Positions 24,414-33,113 of a stretch of 45,131 nucleotides of DNA are shown here, piece after piece (position 1 is the first letter of the stretch; each line of letters begins with the position of its first letter). Under the pieces are notes generated by a model. The model saw nothing but the letters and a program-made list of their open reading frames with translations. It had not been told where the DNA came from and made no database searches. This DNA is from HXMU1420-2 sp040830545 (GTDB lineage: Bacteria > Pseudomonadota > Alphaproteobacteria > Rhodobacterales > Rhodobacteraceae), in assembly GCA_040830545.1 (NCBI GenBank), contig JBFOMB010000031.1:1-45131 (forward strand), written 5' to 3'. Position numbers and translations under genes: made by a program.

Positions 24414-25805
24414 TTAGCCAAACACTTTGGTCAGGGCGTTGTCCACCGCGCCCGTGATTTCGTCGATGTCATCCGCAGTTGCGATCAGCGCGGGCGAGAA
24501 ACACAGCGTGTTGTTCAGCCCGGGGATGGAGCGGTTCGACGCACCAATCAGCACACCCTGCGCCGCACAGTCACCCAGAACGGCGGCCACTTCGGCCTCG
24601 CTCACCGGGTCCTTGGTACCGCGATCCGCTACCAGCTCTGCGCCAACAAACAGGCCTTTGCCACGCACGTCACCGATGACGTTATGCTTGTCCATCAGGG
24701 CATGCAGGTTATCCATCATCCGCGCGCCCATGGCGGTGGTGTTGTCCAGCAGGCCCTCATCCTCGATGATGCGCATGTTTTCCAGCGCCGCTGCAGGACC
24801 GGCGGTACAGCCACCAAAGGTCGACACATCGCGGAAATAGTTCAGCTTGTCGGTCGGATCGTCCTTGAACATGTCAAAGACTTCCTCGGTCGTCACCATG
24901 CACGCAATCGCCGCGTAGCCCGAAGCGACGCCTTTGGCCATAGTTACGAAATCCGGCTTGATCCCGTAGTGCTGATACCCGAACCAAGTGCCGGTGCGGC
25001 CCACGCCACAGACAACCTCGTCAATGTGCAGCAGGACATCGTATTTCTTGCAGATTTCCTGCACCTTTTCCCAGTACCCTTCGGGCGGGGTGATCACGCC
25101 ACCGCCTGCGGTCACAGGCTCCAGACACAGCGCACCGACGGTATCGGGACCTTCGCGCAGGATGACCTTTTCGATCTGCTCCGCCGCCCAGACGCCATAG
25201 TTTTCGTCCGGCGCGCCTTCCTGCTCGTGCTTGCGATATTCCAGGCAATGCGGGACCGAGACGAAGCCCGGCGTCAGCGGACCATATTGCGCGTTCCGCT
25301 CTTCCTGACCGCCGCCACTGAGACAGGCAATCGTCGTGCCGTGGTAGTCCCGCTCGCGATAGAGGATCTTGTGCTTCTTGCCGCCGTATTTCTTGTGCGC
25401 GATCTGGCGCACCATCTTGAACGCTTTCTCGTTCGCCTCGGACCCGCTGTTCACATAGTAGACGCGCGTCAGGCCCGGCATCTTGCCGATCAGTTTCTCA
25501 GCAAACAGCGATCCGGGGATCGACCCTGCGGTGCCTGCGAAATAGTTGATCTTGATCAGCTGGTCGCGCACCGCGTTGGCAATGCTTTCACGGCCATAGC
25601 CGACATTCACCGTCCAAACGCCACCGGACACAGCGTCCAGATGTTCCTTGCCCTTCTGGTCCCACACGCGCATGCCCTTGCCTTCGATGATGATGCGCGG
25701 GTCGGAGGTTTCGTAGGGTTTGTGCTGGCTCAGGTGGTGCCAGATGTGCGCCTTGTCGGTTTCAACGACATGGCTGATATCGTTTTCGTTGAACGTGCCG
25801 TCCAT
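24414..25805 (-). CDS. tpa: taurine-pyruvate aminotransferase
   Basis: A 463-residue class III PLP aminotransferase. It shows YYVNSGSEANEKAFKM for cofactor binding, LLHIDEVVCGVGRTG (cofactor Asp) and TMAKGVASGYAA (Schiff-base Lys). The N-terminus and overall sequence strongly recall Roseobacter/Rhodobacter Tpa, and a TauR-type box pair shared with xsc lies upstream, so taurine is the likely amino donor. The product sulfoacetaldehyde would be used by Xsc, and alanine formed from pyruvate would normally be recycled by alanine dehydrogenase, whose gene is not in the window. AAGGA precedes the ATG. An omega-amino-acid:pyruvate aminotransferase is the alternative. Confidence 0.87.
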   Translation of the reverse strand: MDGTFNENDISHVVETDKAHIWHHLSQHKPYETSDPRIIIEGKGMRVWDQKGKEHLDAVSGGVWTVNVGYGRESIANAVRDQLIKINYFAGTAGSIPGSLFAEKLIGKMPGLTRVYYVNSGSEANEKAFKMVRQIAHKKYGGKKHKILYRERDYHGTTIACLSGGGQEERNAQYGPLTPGFVSVPHCLEYRKHEQEGAPDENYGVWAAEQIEKVILREGPDTVGALCLEPVTAGGGVITPPEGYWEKVQEICKKYDVLLHIDEVVCGVGRTGTWFGYQHYGIKPDFVTMAKGVASGYAAIACMVTTEEVFDMFKDDPTDKLNYFRDVSTFGGCTAGPAAALENMRIIEDEGLLDNTTAMGARMMDNLHALMDKHNVIGDVRGKGLFVGAELVADRGTKDPVSEAEVAAVLGDCAAQGVLIGASNRSIPGLNNTLCFSPALIATADDIDEITGAVDNALTKVFG

Positions 25806-25892
25806 GACTTTGGTCCTTCGGGTTCAGAGAATCACGCAGCACCTTGTCCGGGTGCGATATCAAATGACCAAAGCTGTAACGGGTGAATTGCG

Positions 25893-25925
25893 TTAGGGCC
25901 AGATGCTCACACGCGATATGTCCAA
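25893..25925 (-). promoter_or_regulatory. putative TauR operator pair upstream of tpa
   Basis: On the minus strand TTGGACATAT (complement of 25916-25925) is followed 23 bp later, start to start, by CTGGCCCTAA (complement of 25893-25902). The cores, order and spacing equal those upstream of xsc. The proximal box starts 88 bp from the tpa ATG, against 83 bp at xsc. The rest of the 203-bp divergent region 25806-26008 must also hold the phosphatase promoter; a TTACAG 17 bp past the CTGGCC of the proximal box could be the tpa -10. Confidence 0.72.
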
Positions 25926-26008
25926 GCGAATGCTTGACCCAGACGTCGGTTTGAACCCAAGTTTCAAAGCATGTGCGTTTTGCGCGACCAAGCCTGACGG
26001 AGAAGCCG

Positions 26009-27670
26009 ATGCATTGCAGACTGTTTGCCCTGATTTTGGCCGCATTGCCCGTGGCCCACGCGGCCCAGGCGAACAATGCGCGACTTGTGGTGCAAATCAC
26101 CGTGGACGGGTTGCGGGGTGATCTGTTGCACCGATATGAGGACAGCTTTGGCGATGGTGGGTTTCGCCGGTTCACCAAACAGGGCGTGTGGTACACGAAT
26201 GCCCATCATCAGCACGCCAATACCGAAACCATTGTTGGGCACGCGACGTTGGCCACAGGTGCTCATCCCGCACAGCACGGGATGATCGGCAACGCCTGGC
26301 TGGATCGCGCGACCGGACGACTGGGTTACAATATCGAGGATCAAGATCACCCGTTGCTGCCGGTTCCGGGTTTCGGCGGCGAAGGTGATCAGGTCGACCC
26401 CGCGCAGGCGATTGCACAAGCGGGGGGACGGTCACCGCGCAACATGTTGGCCACCACCTTTGCCGATGAACTGTCCAAGTCGAACGGTGGGCGGTCCAAG
26501 GTCATTGGCATCTCGGGTAAGGACCGGTCAGCTGTGGCGATGGCCGGACACGTGGGCAAAGCGTTTTGGTATTCGACCAACACTGGCGCGTTTGAAACCA
26601 GCACGTATTACTACGATGTGTATCCCGATTGGGTGCTCGACTGGAACAACGCCCGTCCGGCAGATGCATCACAAGGCGCGGTTTGGGAGTTAAGCGGTGA
26701 GCCGGACAGTTACCTGCTGGCAGACAACGATGACCGCCCTTACGAAGTTGACCTCGGTGGTTTTGGACGCACGTTTCCGCACGCCTATGGAACACCAGAC
26801 AACAAGTTGTACTACACGCAAGTCGTGGTCAGCCCGGTTGGCGACGAACTGACCGCTGATTTCGCGCAGGCCGCTATCGTGGCCGAGAGCCTGGGGAAAG
26901 ACGAGTTCACCGACTACCTCAGTATCAGCTTTTCCGGAGTGGACGCGGTGAACCACTTTTTCGGTCCGTCCAGTCTGGAAAACGAGGAAATCGTGCGGCG
27001 GTTGGATCAGACACTGGCGCGGTTCTTTTCCTTCCTCGACAAGCAGGTCGGCACACAGCACATCCTGTTTGTCCTGTCCGCTGATCACGGCATGCCAGAG
27101 ATGCCGGAATATGTTGCGGAACAGGGGTTTCAGACCGCCCGAAATGATACCGTGACCCTAACCGAAGAGTTGAACGCGATGCTGGTACGCAAATTCGGCG
27201 TGCCCAACGTGATCAAGTCGTTCTTCCGCCCCTACATCTACCTCGATCACGACGCGATTGCCTCTGCCGGGCAGGAGGTCCGGGCTATCGAGCGCGCTAT
27301 TGTGGATGATCTGCAAGCGCGCCCGGGGATCAGCATCGCTTTGCCCCGCGAACCATTCCCTGATCAGTCGCACAACGCGCTGACCGGGCCAATCCAGCGC
27401 AATTACCACCCGCTGCGTTCTGGCGACATTTACGTGGCACAATCACCCTATTCCTTCCTGCTGGAAGCCGGGCCAATTGCTGTCATGCACGGGTCGCCCT
27501 GGTCCTACGACACCCACGTGCCGATCATCTTCAGCGGGCCGGGCATCCAGCTAAATCGCGTGGCACGCGAGGTATCGACAGTGGATGTGGCGGTGACACT
27601 CCGCACGATGGTCGGCATCACCCTGCCCAGCTCTGCGTCAGGTGAAGCCCTGATCGAAGTGCTGAACTAA
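26009..27670 (+). CDS. secreted PafA-like alkaline phosphatase/phosphodiesterase
   Basis: A 553-residue exported hydrolase of the alkaline phosphatase superfamily. A Sec signal peptide covers residues 1-20 (ending HAAQA). The metal Asp33 (ITVDGLRGD) and the probable nucleophile Thr74 in ETIVGHATLATG match the TxxGHAS pattern of PafA. Further metal ligands are in LSADHGMPEM and THVPIIF. PafA-type enzymes release phosphate from many monoesters and are little inhibited by phosphate. The start at 26009 follows GGAGA; an in-frame ATG at 25973 would spoil the signal peptide. It is divergent from tpa and could supply phosphate for the phosphorolytic Xsc reaction, which is speculative. Confidence 0.85.
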   Translation: MHCRLFALILAALPVAHAAQANNARLVVQITVDGLRGDLLHRYEDSFGDGGFRRFTKQGVWYTNAHHQHANTETIVGHATLATGAHPAQHGMIGNAWLDRATGRLGYNIEDQDHPLLPVPGFGGEGDQVDPAQAIAQAGGRSPRNMLATTFADELSKSNGGRSKVIGISGKDRSAVAMAGHVGKAFWYSTNTGAFETSTYYYDVYPDWVLDWNNARPADASQGAVWELSGEPDSYLLADNDDRPYEVDLGGFGRTFPHAYGTPDNKLYYTQVVVSPVGDELTADFAQAAIVAESLGKDEFTDYLSISFSGVDAVNHFFGPSSLENEEIVRRLDQTLARFFSFLDKQVGTQHILFVLSADHGMPEMPEYVAEQGFQTARNDTVTLTEELNAMLVRKFGVPNVIKSFFRPYIYLDHDAIASAGQEVRAIERAIVDDLQARPGISIALPREPFPDQSHNALTGPIQRNYHPLRSGDIYVAQSPYSFLLEAGPIAVMHGSPWSYDTHVPIIFSGPGIQLNRVAREVSTVDVAVTLRTMVGITLPSSASGEALIEVLN

Positions 27671-27681
27671 GCCCCGCCGTA

Positions 27682-27702
27682 GCCCCGGACCTGATCCGGG
27701 GC
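27682..27702. repeat. GC-rich palindrome between convergent genes, probable bidirectional terminator or REP-like unit
   Basis: GCCCCGGA (27682-27689), 5-base spacer CCTGA, TCCGGGGC (27695-27702): a perfect 8-bp stem in the 34-bp convergent gap. From memory, near-identical GCCCCGGA...TCCGGGGC units are scattered between genes in many alphaproteobacteria. No U-tract is present on either side. Confidence 0.65.
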
Positions 27703-27704
27703 CT

Positions 27705-28766
27705 CTAACTCCCGTCCAGAACGGCCAACATTCGGTCGATATCGTCCACGGAATTGTATTCATGCGGCGCTATCCGCAAATGCGCTTGGGTATGATCAAA
27801 TGGGGCCAGTGGTTCATCCTGATGCGGGGATGGCCATTTCACGACGATACCCGCATCTGTCAGGCGGCCTGCCAACACCTCTTTCCGCTCCATCGGCAGG
27901 GCAAGGCACGTCGTTCCCACCACATGATCCCCTTGCTGGAAAGGTTCCAAACCAAGCGTCTCCAAACCCGCACGCAAATGATCCTGCAAGGTTTGCAATT
28001 TCGCCTGCCGCTCCGCAGCACCATCCAGATACTCCGCCAAGGCAACGCCCAGCCCTGCGCGCAATCCGAAATTGGAATCCGACCCCTCGACCTGTGCCAC
28101 GGTCAGTCCCAACACATCCTGTGCCCGGTCCGACAAAGAAAACACCGCGGACTGACGTGGCCCCCGCATCCATTTGCGCATTGTCGCCACCGCAACATCG
28201 CAGCGTGGAAGGATCCCGCTCAAATCCAGTCGCCCAACGCCCTGCGCCGTGTCCACGATGGTCAGGCAGCGGTCGGGCAGGCCCAAATCCAACACAGCCT
28301 CAACCGGAAACCGAAGCCCGGCAATGCTGGTCACGGTCGGCAAACAGATTGCGATGACGTCCTCGTCAATCCGGCTTTGCCAAATATCGGGGTCAAAAAC
28401 CCCATCCACAAAGGTCGGCACAACCTCCACCCGTGCGCCGGTTTGCGCGGCCATCAACTGCAGGAAGCGAACGTTGTCGCCCCATTCAAAATCTGAAATG
28501 AGGATGCGCCCGCCGGACCACGGCAACTGCGTGACCAATCGCAGCCAGAGTTGCGAGGTTGTGTGTCCGAAACCAGTTTTGGCAACCGGGGTCCCGAACA
28601 GCCGCGCCGCATCCACACGCACCTGATCCAGTTCTAAGCGATGCTCGGCCTCGGCCCGTTCCGCGCCCACCTCGGCCTCTCGCATCATGTAGTCAGCAAC
28701 ACGGGTCAGAGTTCGCGCCCCGGGCAAACCATGCCCGCAGGCGTTCAGGTAGATCACGTCAGACAT
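27705..28766 (-). CDS. class V PLP aminotransferase-like protein
   Basis: A 353-residue fold-type I PLP enzyme of the class V (NifS/isopenicillin-N epimerase-like) group. TVDTAQGVGRLDLSG-type sequence (cofactor Asp in IVDTAQGVG) and the candidate Schiff-base Lys in TMRKWMRGPRQ are visible. Bacterial relatives act as cysteine desulfurases, epimerases or kynureninase-like enzymes, and the activity here is not known. It lies 23 bp downstream of the AMP-ligase gene and is probably the last gene of the minus-strand cluster. GAAAAGGGG precedes the ATG. Confidence 0.75.
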   Translation of the reverse strand: MSDVIYLNACGHGLPGARTLTRVADYMMREAEVGAERAEAEHRLELDQVRVDAARLFGTPVAKTGFGHTTSQLWLRLVTQLPWSGGRILISDFEWGDNVRFLQLMAAQTGARVEVVPTFVDGVFDPDIWQSRIDEDVIAICLPTVTSIAGLRFPVEAVLDLGLPDRCLTIVDTAQGVGRLDLSGILPRCDVAVATMRKWMRGPRQSAVFSLSDRAQDVLGLTVAQVEGSDSNFGLRAGLGVALAEYLDGAAERQAKLQTLQDHLRAGLETLGLEPFQQGDHVVGTTCLALPMERKEVLAGRLTDAGIVVKWPSPHQDEPLAPFDHTQAHLRIAPHEYNSVDDIDRMLAVLDGS

Positions 28767-28789
28767 TTTTGCCCCTTTTCAACACACCA

Positions 28790-30298
28790 TCACAATCGTT
28801 CCCGCAACTCGCGCTTCAACACTTTACCGGTCGCGTTTCGGGGCAGTGCGTCGATGAAAATCACGCGCGTTGGTATCTTGAACCGCGCGACCTTGCCCTG
28901 GAACCAGCCGATCACGTCGTCCTCGGTCAACGCTGCCCCTTCGCTCTGCACGACAAATGCCACACCAACCTCGCCCCATCGGTCATCTGGCGCGCCAACG
29001 ATGGCCCCGTCTGCAACGCCTTCTAACGCGAAGAGCGTGTTCTCTACCTCTGCCGGGTACACGTTTTCACCGCCCGAAATGTACATGTCCTTCCACCGGT
29101 CCACGATCCACACATCGCCATCCGCATCAATCCGCGCGGCATCCCCCGTGCGGAACCAGTCCTCGTGCCAATCTGTTGCCTTGGTGTCGGGCCGGTTCCA
29201 GTATTCGGTGATGATGTTCGGACCCCGCACCCATAATTCGCCCACCTCATCTGCGGCGGCTTCGGTCCCGTCCTCCAGCATCACCTTGAGTTCCGCGTGC
29301 AGGCCGCTGCGCCCGGCGCTGCCCGGTTTCAGACGGCCCAGTTCGGGTGTCTGATAGCACACCAGCGGGCTTGTTTCGGACATGCCAAACCCTTGCACCA
29401 GGCTTACGTCCTTCTCGATGAACGTCTTCACCAATGGCACGGGCGTCGGCGCTCCGCCCACGGCGCAACTGACCATGCGCGAGAAATCGGCGGTTTCAAA
29501 CAGGGGGTGTTGGCTCATGAACAGCCAGTTGGCCGGCACACCCAACATGGTTGTCAGCCCCTGTTCCGGGTCGGAAATCAGTTGCAGCGTCAGTCCTGGA
29601 TCAAAGGCCCGCATGATCAGCGACGCGCCGCCCCAATGCAGCATCGGCACGGTATAACAATTGAGCCCACCTGTGTGGAACAGGGGCAGGATCGTCAGAC
29701 CCCGGCTGTCTGATGTGATCCCCATCGCGACCGAGCAGTTGACTGCATTGATAAACGCCATGCCATAGGTGTTTGGCGCGCCCTTGGGCCGCCCAGTCGT
29801 CCCTGACGTGTAGATGAGGGTCCAGGTGTCCGAATGCCAGACCTCCGGCTTCGGGTGATCCCCGTCACTGGCAGCGATTACACCTTCATAAGCTGTATCG
29901 CCCCCACCGCCGGTGGTTTCGATCATATGCGGTACTGTTTCCGTCAAACCGGATACGGTTTCAGCATTGGCCGTGTCATAGACCAGCACCCTTGGCGTGG
30001 TGTCCGAGAGGATGAAATCCAGCTCAGGCGCAGCCAGCCGCCAATTCAGCGGAACGAAAATCGCGCCCAGCTTGGCGCAAGCGGAATGCACCTCCATCAC
30101 ATCGGTGGAGTTCATGGCCAGCACCGCCACCCGGTCGCCCTTGGCCACGTCGCAATGCCGCGCCAGATGCGATGCCAGCCGCGCGCTACGATCATTCGCC
30201 TCGCCAAAGGTGAAACTTCGCGATGAATGCAGATCGCTCCAACACAGCTTGTCGGCCGTCAGGTGCGCATGATGCGCAAGCCAGTCATAGTGGCGCAT
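28790..30298 (-). CDS. AMP-dependent acyl-CoA ligase
   Basis: A 502-residue ANL-superfamily enzyme that activates a carboxylic acid to its CoA thioester through an acyl-adenylate. The P-loop YTSGTTGRPKGA, the hinge region near RTGDAARIDADG, SGGENVYPAE and the C-terminal catalytic Lys in NATGKVLKREL are all present. The start at 30298 is preferred over 30328 because GGGAGA precedes it. The substrate cannot be deduced; relatives handle fatty, aryl or sterol-derived acids. In this cluster it would supply the acyl-CoA for the thiolase-like/DUF35 pair. Confidence 0.87.
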   Translation of the reverse strand: MRHYDWLAHHAHLTADKLCWSDLHSSRSFTFGEANDRSARLASHLARHCDVAKGDRVAVLAMNSTDVMEVHSACAKLGAIFVPLNWRLAAPELDFILSDTTPRVLVYDTANAETVSGLTETVPHMIETTGGGGDTAYEGVIAASDGDHPKPEVWHSDTWTLIYTSGTTGRPKGAPNTYGMAFINAVNCSVAMGITSDSRGLTILPLFHTGGLNCYTVPMLHWGGASLIMRAFDPGLTLQLISDPEQGLTTMLGVPANWLFMSQHPLFETADFSRMVSCAVGGAPTPVPLVKTFIEKDVSLVQGFGMSETSPLVCYQTPELGRLKPGSAGRSGLHAELKVMLEDGTEAAADEVGELWVRGPNIITEYWNRPDTKATDWHEDWFRTGDAARIDADGDVWIVDRWKDMYISGGENVYPAEVENTLFALEGVADGAIVGAPDDRWGEVGVAFVVQSEGAALTEDDVIGWFQGKVARFKIPTRVIFIDALPRNATGKVLKRELRERL

Positions 30299-30369
30299 GA
30301 AATTCTCCCTGTCTCCCTTGCAAACCACGCTAGGGGGACGGGGGTTCCGCTGGCAACGATTTTCCGGAC

Positions 30370-31530
30370 TTACCCTACGGTAGAGCGAATTTTCTCTACC
30401 AAGGCAAATACATACGCTGTCTGCGCATCGTCAATCGGCTTCCCTTCGGAGGAGAACATGGCAATCACCATCTCACGCGCGGGATCGACGAACAGGTATT
30501 GCCCGTGAATGCCCAGCCCGTGGATCAGCCCGTCGCCTTTTGGTCGGACGTACCATTTCGAGCGGTAGGATAGCTCCATCCTGCCGAAGTCCTCGTAGAA
30601 ATCGCCGTCTCGCCAGGCCTGCGCATCACCGTTCCCCGCGATGTCCTGTATCCAGCTTTCGGGCACGATCTGCTGGCCTTCTCGCGCGCCACCTTGGACC
30701 ATCATCTGCCCCACGCGCGCCAGATCTTGTGCCGTGAAACACTTGCCACCTGCACCTCTCGGCGCGCCTGTACGGTCCACTGTGATGTATCCGGGCCGTT
30801 CTGCTCCCAAGGGTTGCCAGATACGTTCCGAAAACAGATCGGCGTAACGCTGGCCCGAGGCACGCTCCAACACCCAGGCCAACAGGTCGGTCACTGGAGA
30901 GACATAGTGGAACCGCCCACCGTGATCCCCATCGCGATCCTTCAACGACAGCTGGAACGATCGGAGGTCCATTGGGGACACGCCATCCGGCACCGGGTTC
31001 CAGTTCGCGGCATAGCGATAGTCGATAATTGGCCCTTTGGTGACGAAGTAGTCTTCGTCAAACCGAACGCCGACGCGCATATCCAATGCGTCCCGGACGT
31101 TGGCTCCACTGTAGGCCGTGCCCGCCAGCTCCGGGATGTACTCGGTCAATGGCGCGGCAAGGTCGATTTCACCGCGGTCCACCGAAATCCCGGCCAACAG
31201 TCCCAACATGGATTTCGACACGGACATCAGGATATGCGGATCGCTGGCGGTCATCCCGTTGCGATAGCTTTCATGGACCAGGCGACCCTTGTGCAGGATG
31301 ACCAGCGCGTCGTTTTGCAATGGGGCCAGCCCCTGTTCCAGATCAGCGCCGCTCAGGTCCAGTTCCCCGTCTGGCAATGTCCACACATTATCCGGATCGT
31401 TGGCAATCTCAGCCGAAGGAACGATTTCCCGCACGTGATGAAACGCCCAACTGCAATAGGGCGCGGTCCGCCAATTGGCGAGCGTCACCTGCAATTCCGG
31501 GGCTGGTGGAAATCCCTGCATCAAGGTCAT
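30370..31530 (-). CDS. serine hydrolase (class C beta-lactamase/NylB-like family)
   Basis: A 386-residue penicillin-recognising-fold hydrolase. The Ser-x-x-Lys motif is Ser103-Lys106 (MSVSKS). MRVGVRFDEDY and DYRYAANWNP resemble the region holding the catalytic Tyr in 6-aminohexanoate-dimer hydrolase. No signal peptide is visible, suggesting a cytoplasmic esterase or amidase rather than an antibiotic-resistance enzyme. The start at 31530 follows AAGGAGAG; the frame is open to 31608, but that part lacks a ribosome-binding site. It sits among CoA-ester enzymes, so it may open a lactone, ester or amide of the pathway. Confidence 0.82.
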   Translation of the reverse strand: MTLMQGFPPAPELQVTLANWRTAPYCSWAFHHVREIVPSAEIANDPDNVWTLPDGELDLSGADLEQGLAPLQNDALVILHKGRLVHESYRNGMTASDPHILMSVSKSMLGLLAGISVDRGEIDLAAPLTEYIPELAGTAYSGANVRDALDMRVGVRFDEDYFVTKGPIIDYRYAANWNPVPDGVSPMDLRSFQLSLKDRDGDHGGRFHYVSPVTDLLAWVLERASGQRYADLFSERIWQPLGAERPGYITVDRTGAPRGAGGKCFTAQDLARVGQMMVQGGAREGQQIVPESWIQDIAGNGDAQAWRDGDFYEDFGRMELSYRSKWYVRPKGDGLIHGLGIHGQYLFVDPAREMVIAMFSSEGKPIDDAQTAYVFALVEKIRSTVG

Positions 31531-31608
31531 GGCGAACTCTCCTTGCGTACGACGGCTGTGGGAACAGCTTTGCGCTGTCGTCACGCAAAGCTCAATCGGG
31601 TTTGCCAA

Positions 31609-32328
31609 TCAAATTGACAAGCCACCCAGGCTGGCACCCCCGCACACGAACAACACCTGCCCGGTGACGAAACTGGCCTTGTCGTCGAGGAAGAAGCCAG
31701 CCGCATTGGCGATGTCGTCCACGGTCCCGATGCGCTTCACCGGAATGCCGCCCGCGATTTTGTCCTGCAATTCACCGTCCTTGGGCACGAGGTCCCAGAA
31801 GTTGTCAGTCAATACCGGCCCCGGCGCGATCACGTTCACGGTGATCCCCTTGTCCGCCAGTTCCAGTGCCCATGTGCGGGCCAGGCCATGCACACCCGCC
31901 TTGGTCGCGGAATAAGCGGACCGGCTTGGCATACCCATGGATGCACGGGACGAAATGAACAGGATGCGCCCGGACCCCCGTGCCTCCATCCCCGGCAGTA
32001 GCGCCTGTGTCAGAGCTACAGGGGCGGCCAAATGCAACTGCGCCAGCGTCAGGACGTCCTGAGGGTCAGCGTCCGGCAGCAGATTGGGCAGGATGATGCC
32101 GGCATTGTGCACAAGGGCGGTGATTTCATGTTCTGTTGCGATCCTAGCTGCAACGTCTGCTGTATCGGCGGGATCAGTAAGGTCCGCCGTGTAGCCTTTC
32201 AGGCTGTCGTGCCGCGTTTCCGGCATCTCCAATCCCAGCGAAACCACCGCCTCGCCCTGCGCCAACAGCATCTCCGCGATTGCTGCGCCGATACCCGAAT
32301 TGCCCCCGGTGATCAGTGTCGTCTTCAT
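31609..32328 (-). CDS. SDR family oxidoreductase
   Basis: A 239-residue classical short-chain dehydrogenase with TGGNSGIG (residues 7-14), HNAG, catalytic Ser in ISSRASMG and YSATK. The C-terminus ends GGASLGGLSI, typical of FabG-like SDRs. It would interconvert a hydroxyl and a keto group using NAD(P)H. Its ATG overlaps the stop of the cyclase gene as ATGA (32325-32328), so the two are coupled. Unlike the fused SDR-like domain encoded two genes upstream, all its catalytic residues are intact. Confidence 0.87.
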   Translation of the reverse strand: MKTTLITGGNSGIGAAIAEMLLAQGEAVVSLGLEMPETRHDSLKGYTADLTDPADTADVAARIATEHEITALVHNAGIILPNLLPDADPQDVLTLAQLHLAAPVALTQALLPGMEARGSGRILFISSRASMGMPSRSAYSATKAGVHGLARTWALELADKGITVNVIAPGPVLTDNFWDLVPKDGELQDKIAGGIPVKRIGTVDDIANAAGFFLDDKASFVTGQVLFVCGGASLGGLSI

Positions 32329-33113
32329 CTTTCATCCTCCACCAACGCCACGACCCGCAAGGGACTGCCGGACCCGCCTTCGATTTTCAAAGGAAACGCC
32401 ACAATGATTGCACCAAATGTGGGCAACTGATCCAAGTTGGTCAGGCATTGCAGGCCGAACCGACCATTGCCGTGCAGGATCGAATGAGCGGGCAAGGGCG
32501 GAGTGAAATGAAACGCCTGCCCGGCATCGGTTCCTACGGTTTCCACTGCGAGACCGACGCAATCGCGATCATGCACCATGAACTCCACCGCACCAGCATC
32601 TGGGCCCGGCGAATGCGCGCCATCCTCCAGCAGGTTCAGGTACTCCGGCGTGCCAACCCGTTTGTACCAGTCCGTGCGCAGCGCAATCCAGTGGCGGGGT
32701 GGGATCGGACCGTTTGCGGCCTCCCATTCCTCCAGAAACGCGCGGGTCACGACAAAATCCGCGTCCTCTGCCGATTGGACGGAGATGTCGATCACCACCA
32801 CCGGTGCCATCAAATCCTGTGGCGGGATCGCATCCACGGTGTTGGCAGGCAGGTCTTTGCCCGTCACCCAATGCGCAGGCGCGTCAAAATGCGTGCCCGT
32901 GTGTTCGTTCATCGAAATGTTGTTCCAGTACCACCCCGGCCCGTTGGCGTCGTATTCGGACACTTTTTCGACCCTGAAGGGGGCGCATTGGCCAAATTCT
33001 GGCGGCAGGACGATTACTGGAAAATCGGGGCTGAGCGTGTTTGTCAGATCCACCACCCGCACCCGGCCCGAGGCCAGCGCACCCGCCAGTTCCGTCAAAA
33101 CAGACCTACTCAT
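32325..33113 (-). CDS. cyclase/kynurenine-formamidase-type metal hydrolase
   Basis: A 262-residue protein of the cyclase family (PF04199). The metal-binding motif HTGTHFDAP gives His71, His75 and Asp77, and WYWNNISMNE precedes it. Relatives include kynurenine formamidase, isatin hydrolase and polyketide cyclases, which hydrolyse a cyclic or open amide or ester. The start at 33113 is preferred: it overlaps the stop of the DUF35-SDR gene by ATGA, whereas the longer open frame to 33281 lies inside that gene. The substrate is unknown; in this setting it may hydrolyse a lactone or lactam. Confidence 0.85.
   Translation of the reverse strand: MSRSVLTELAGALASGRVRVVDLTNTLSPDFPVIVLPPEFGQCAPFRVEKVSEYDANGPGWYWNNISMNEHTGTHFDAPAHWVTGKDLPANTVDAIPPQDLMAPVVVIDISVQSAEDADFVVTRAFLEEWEAANGPIPPRHWIALRTDWYKRVGTPEYLNLLEDGAHSPGPDAGAVEFMVHDRDCVGLAVETVGTDAGQAFHFTPPLPAHSILHGNGRFGLQCLTNLDQLPTFGAIIVAFPLKIEGGSGSPLRVVALVEDER

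Noticed and set aside
24321..25886. 521-codon plus-strand open frame opposite tpa
   Set aside because: Mirror frame of a clear class III aminotransferase; its composition (Arg, His, Val rich) is that of a shadow frame.
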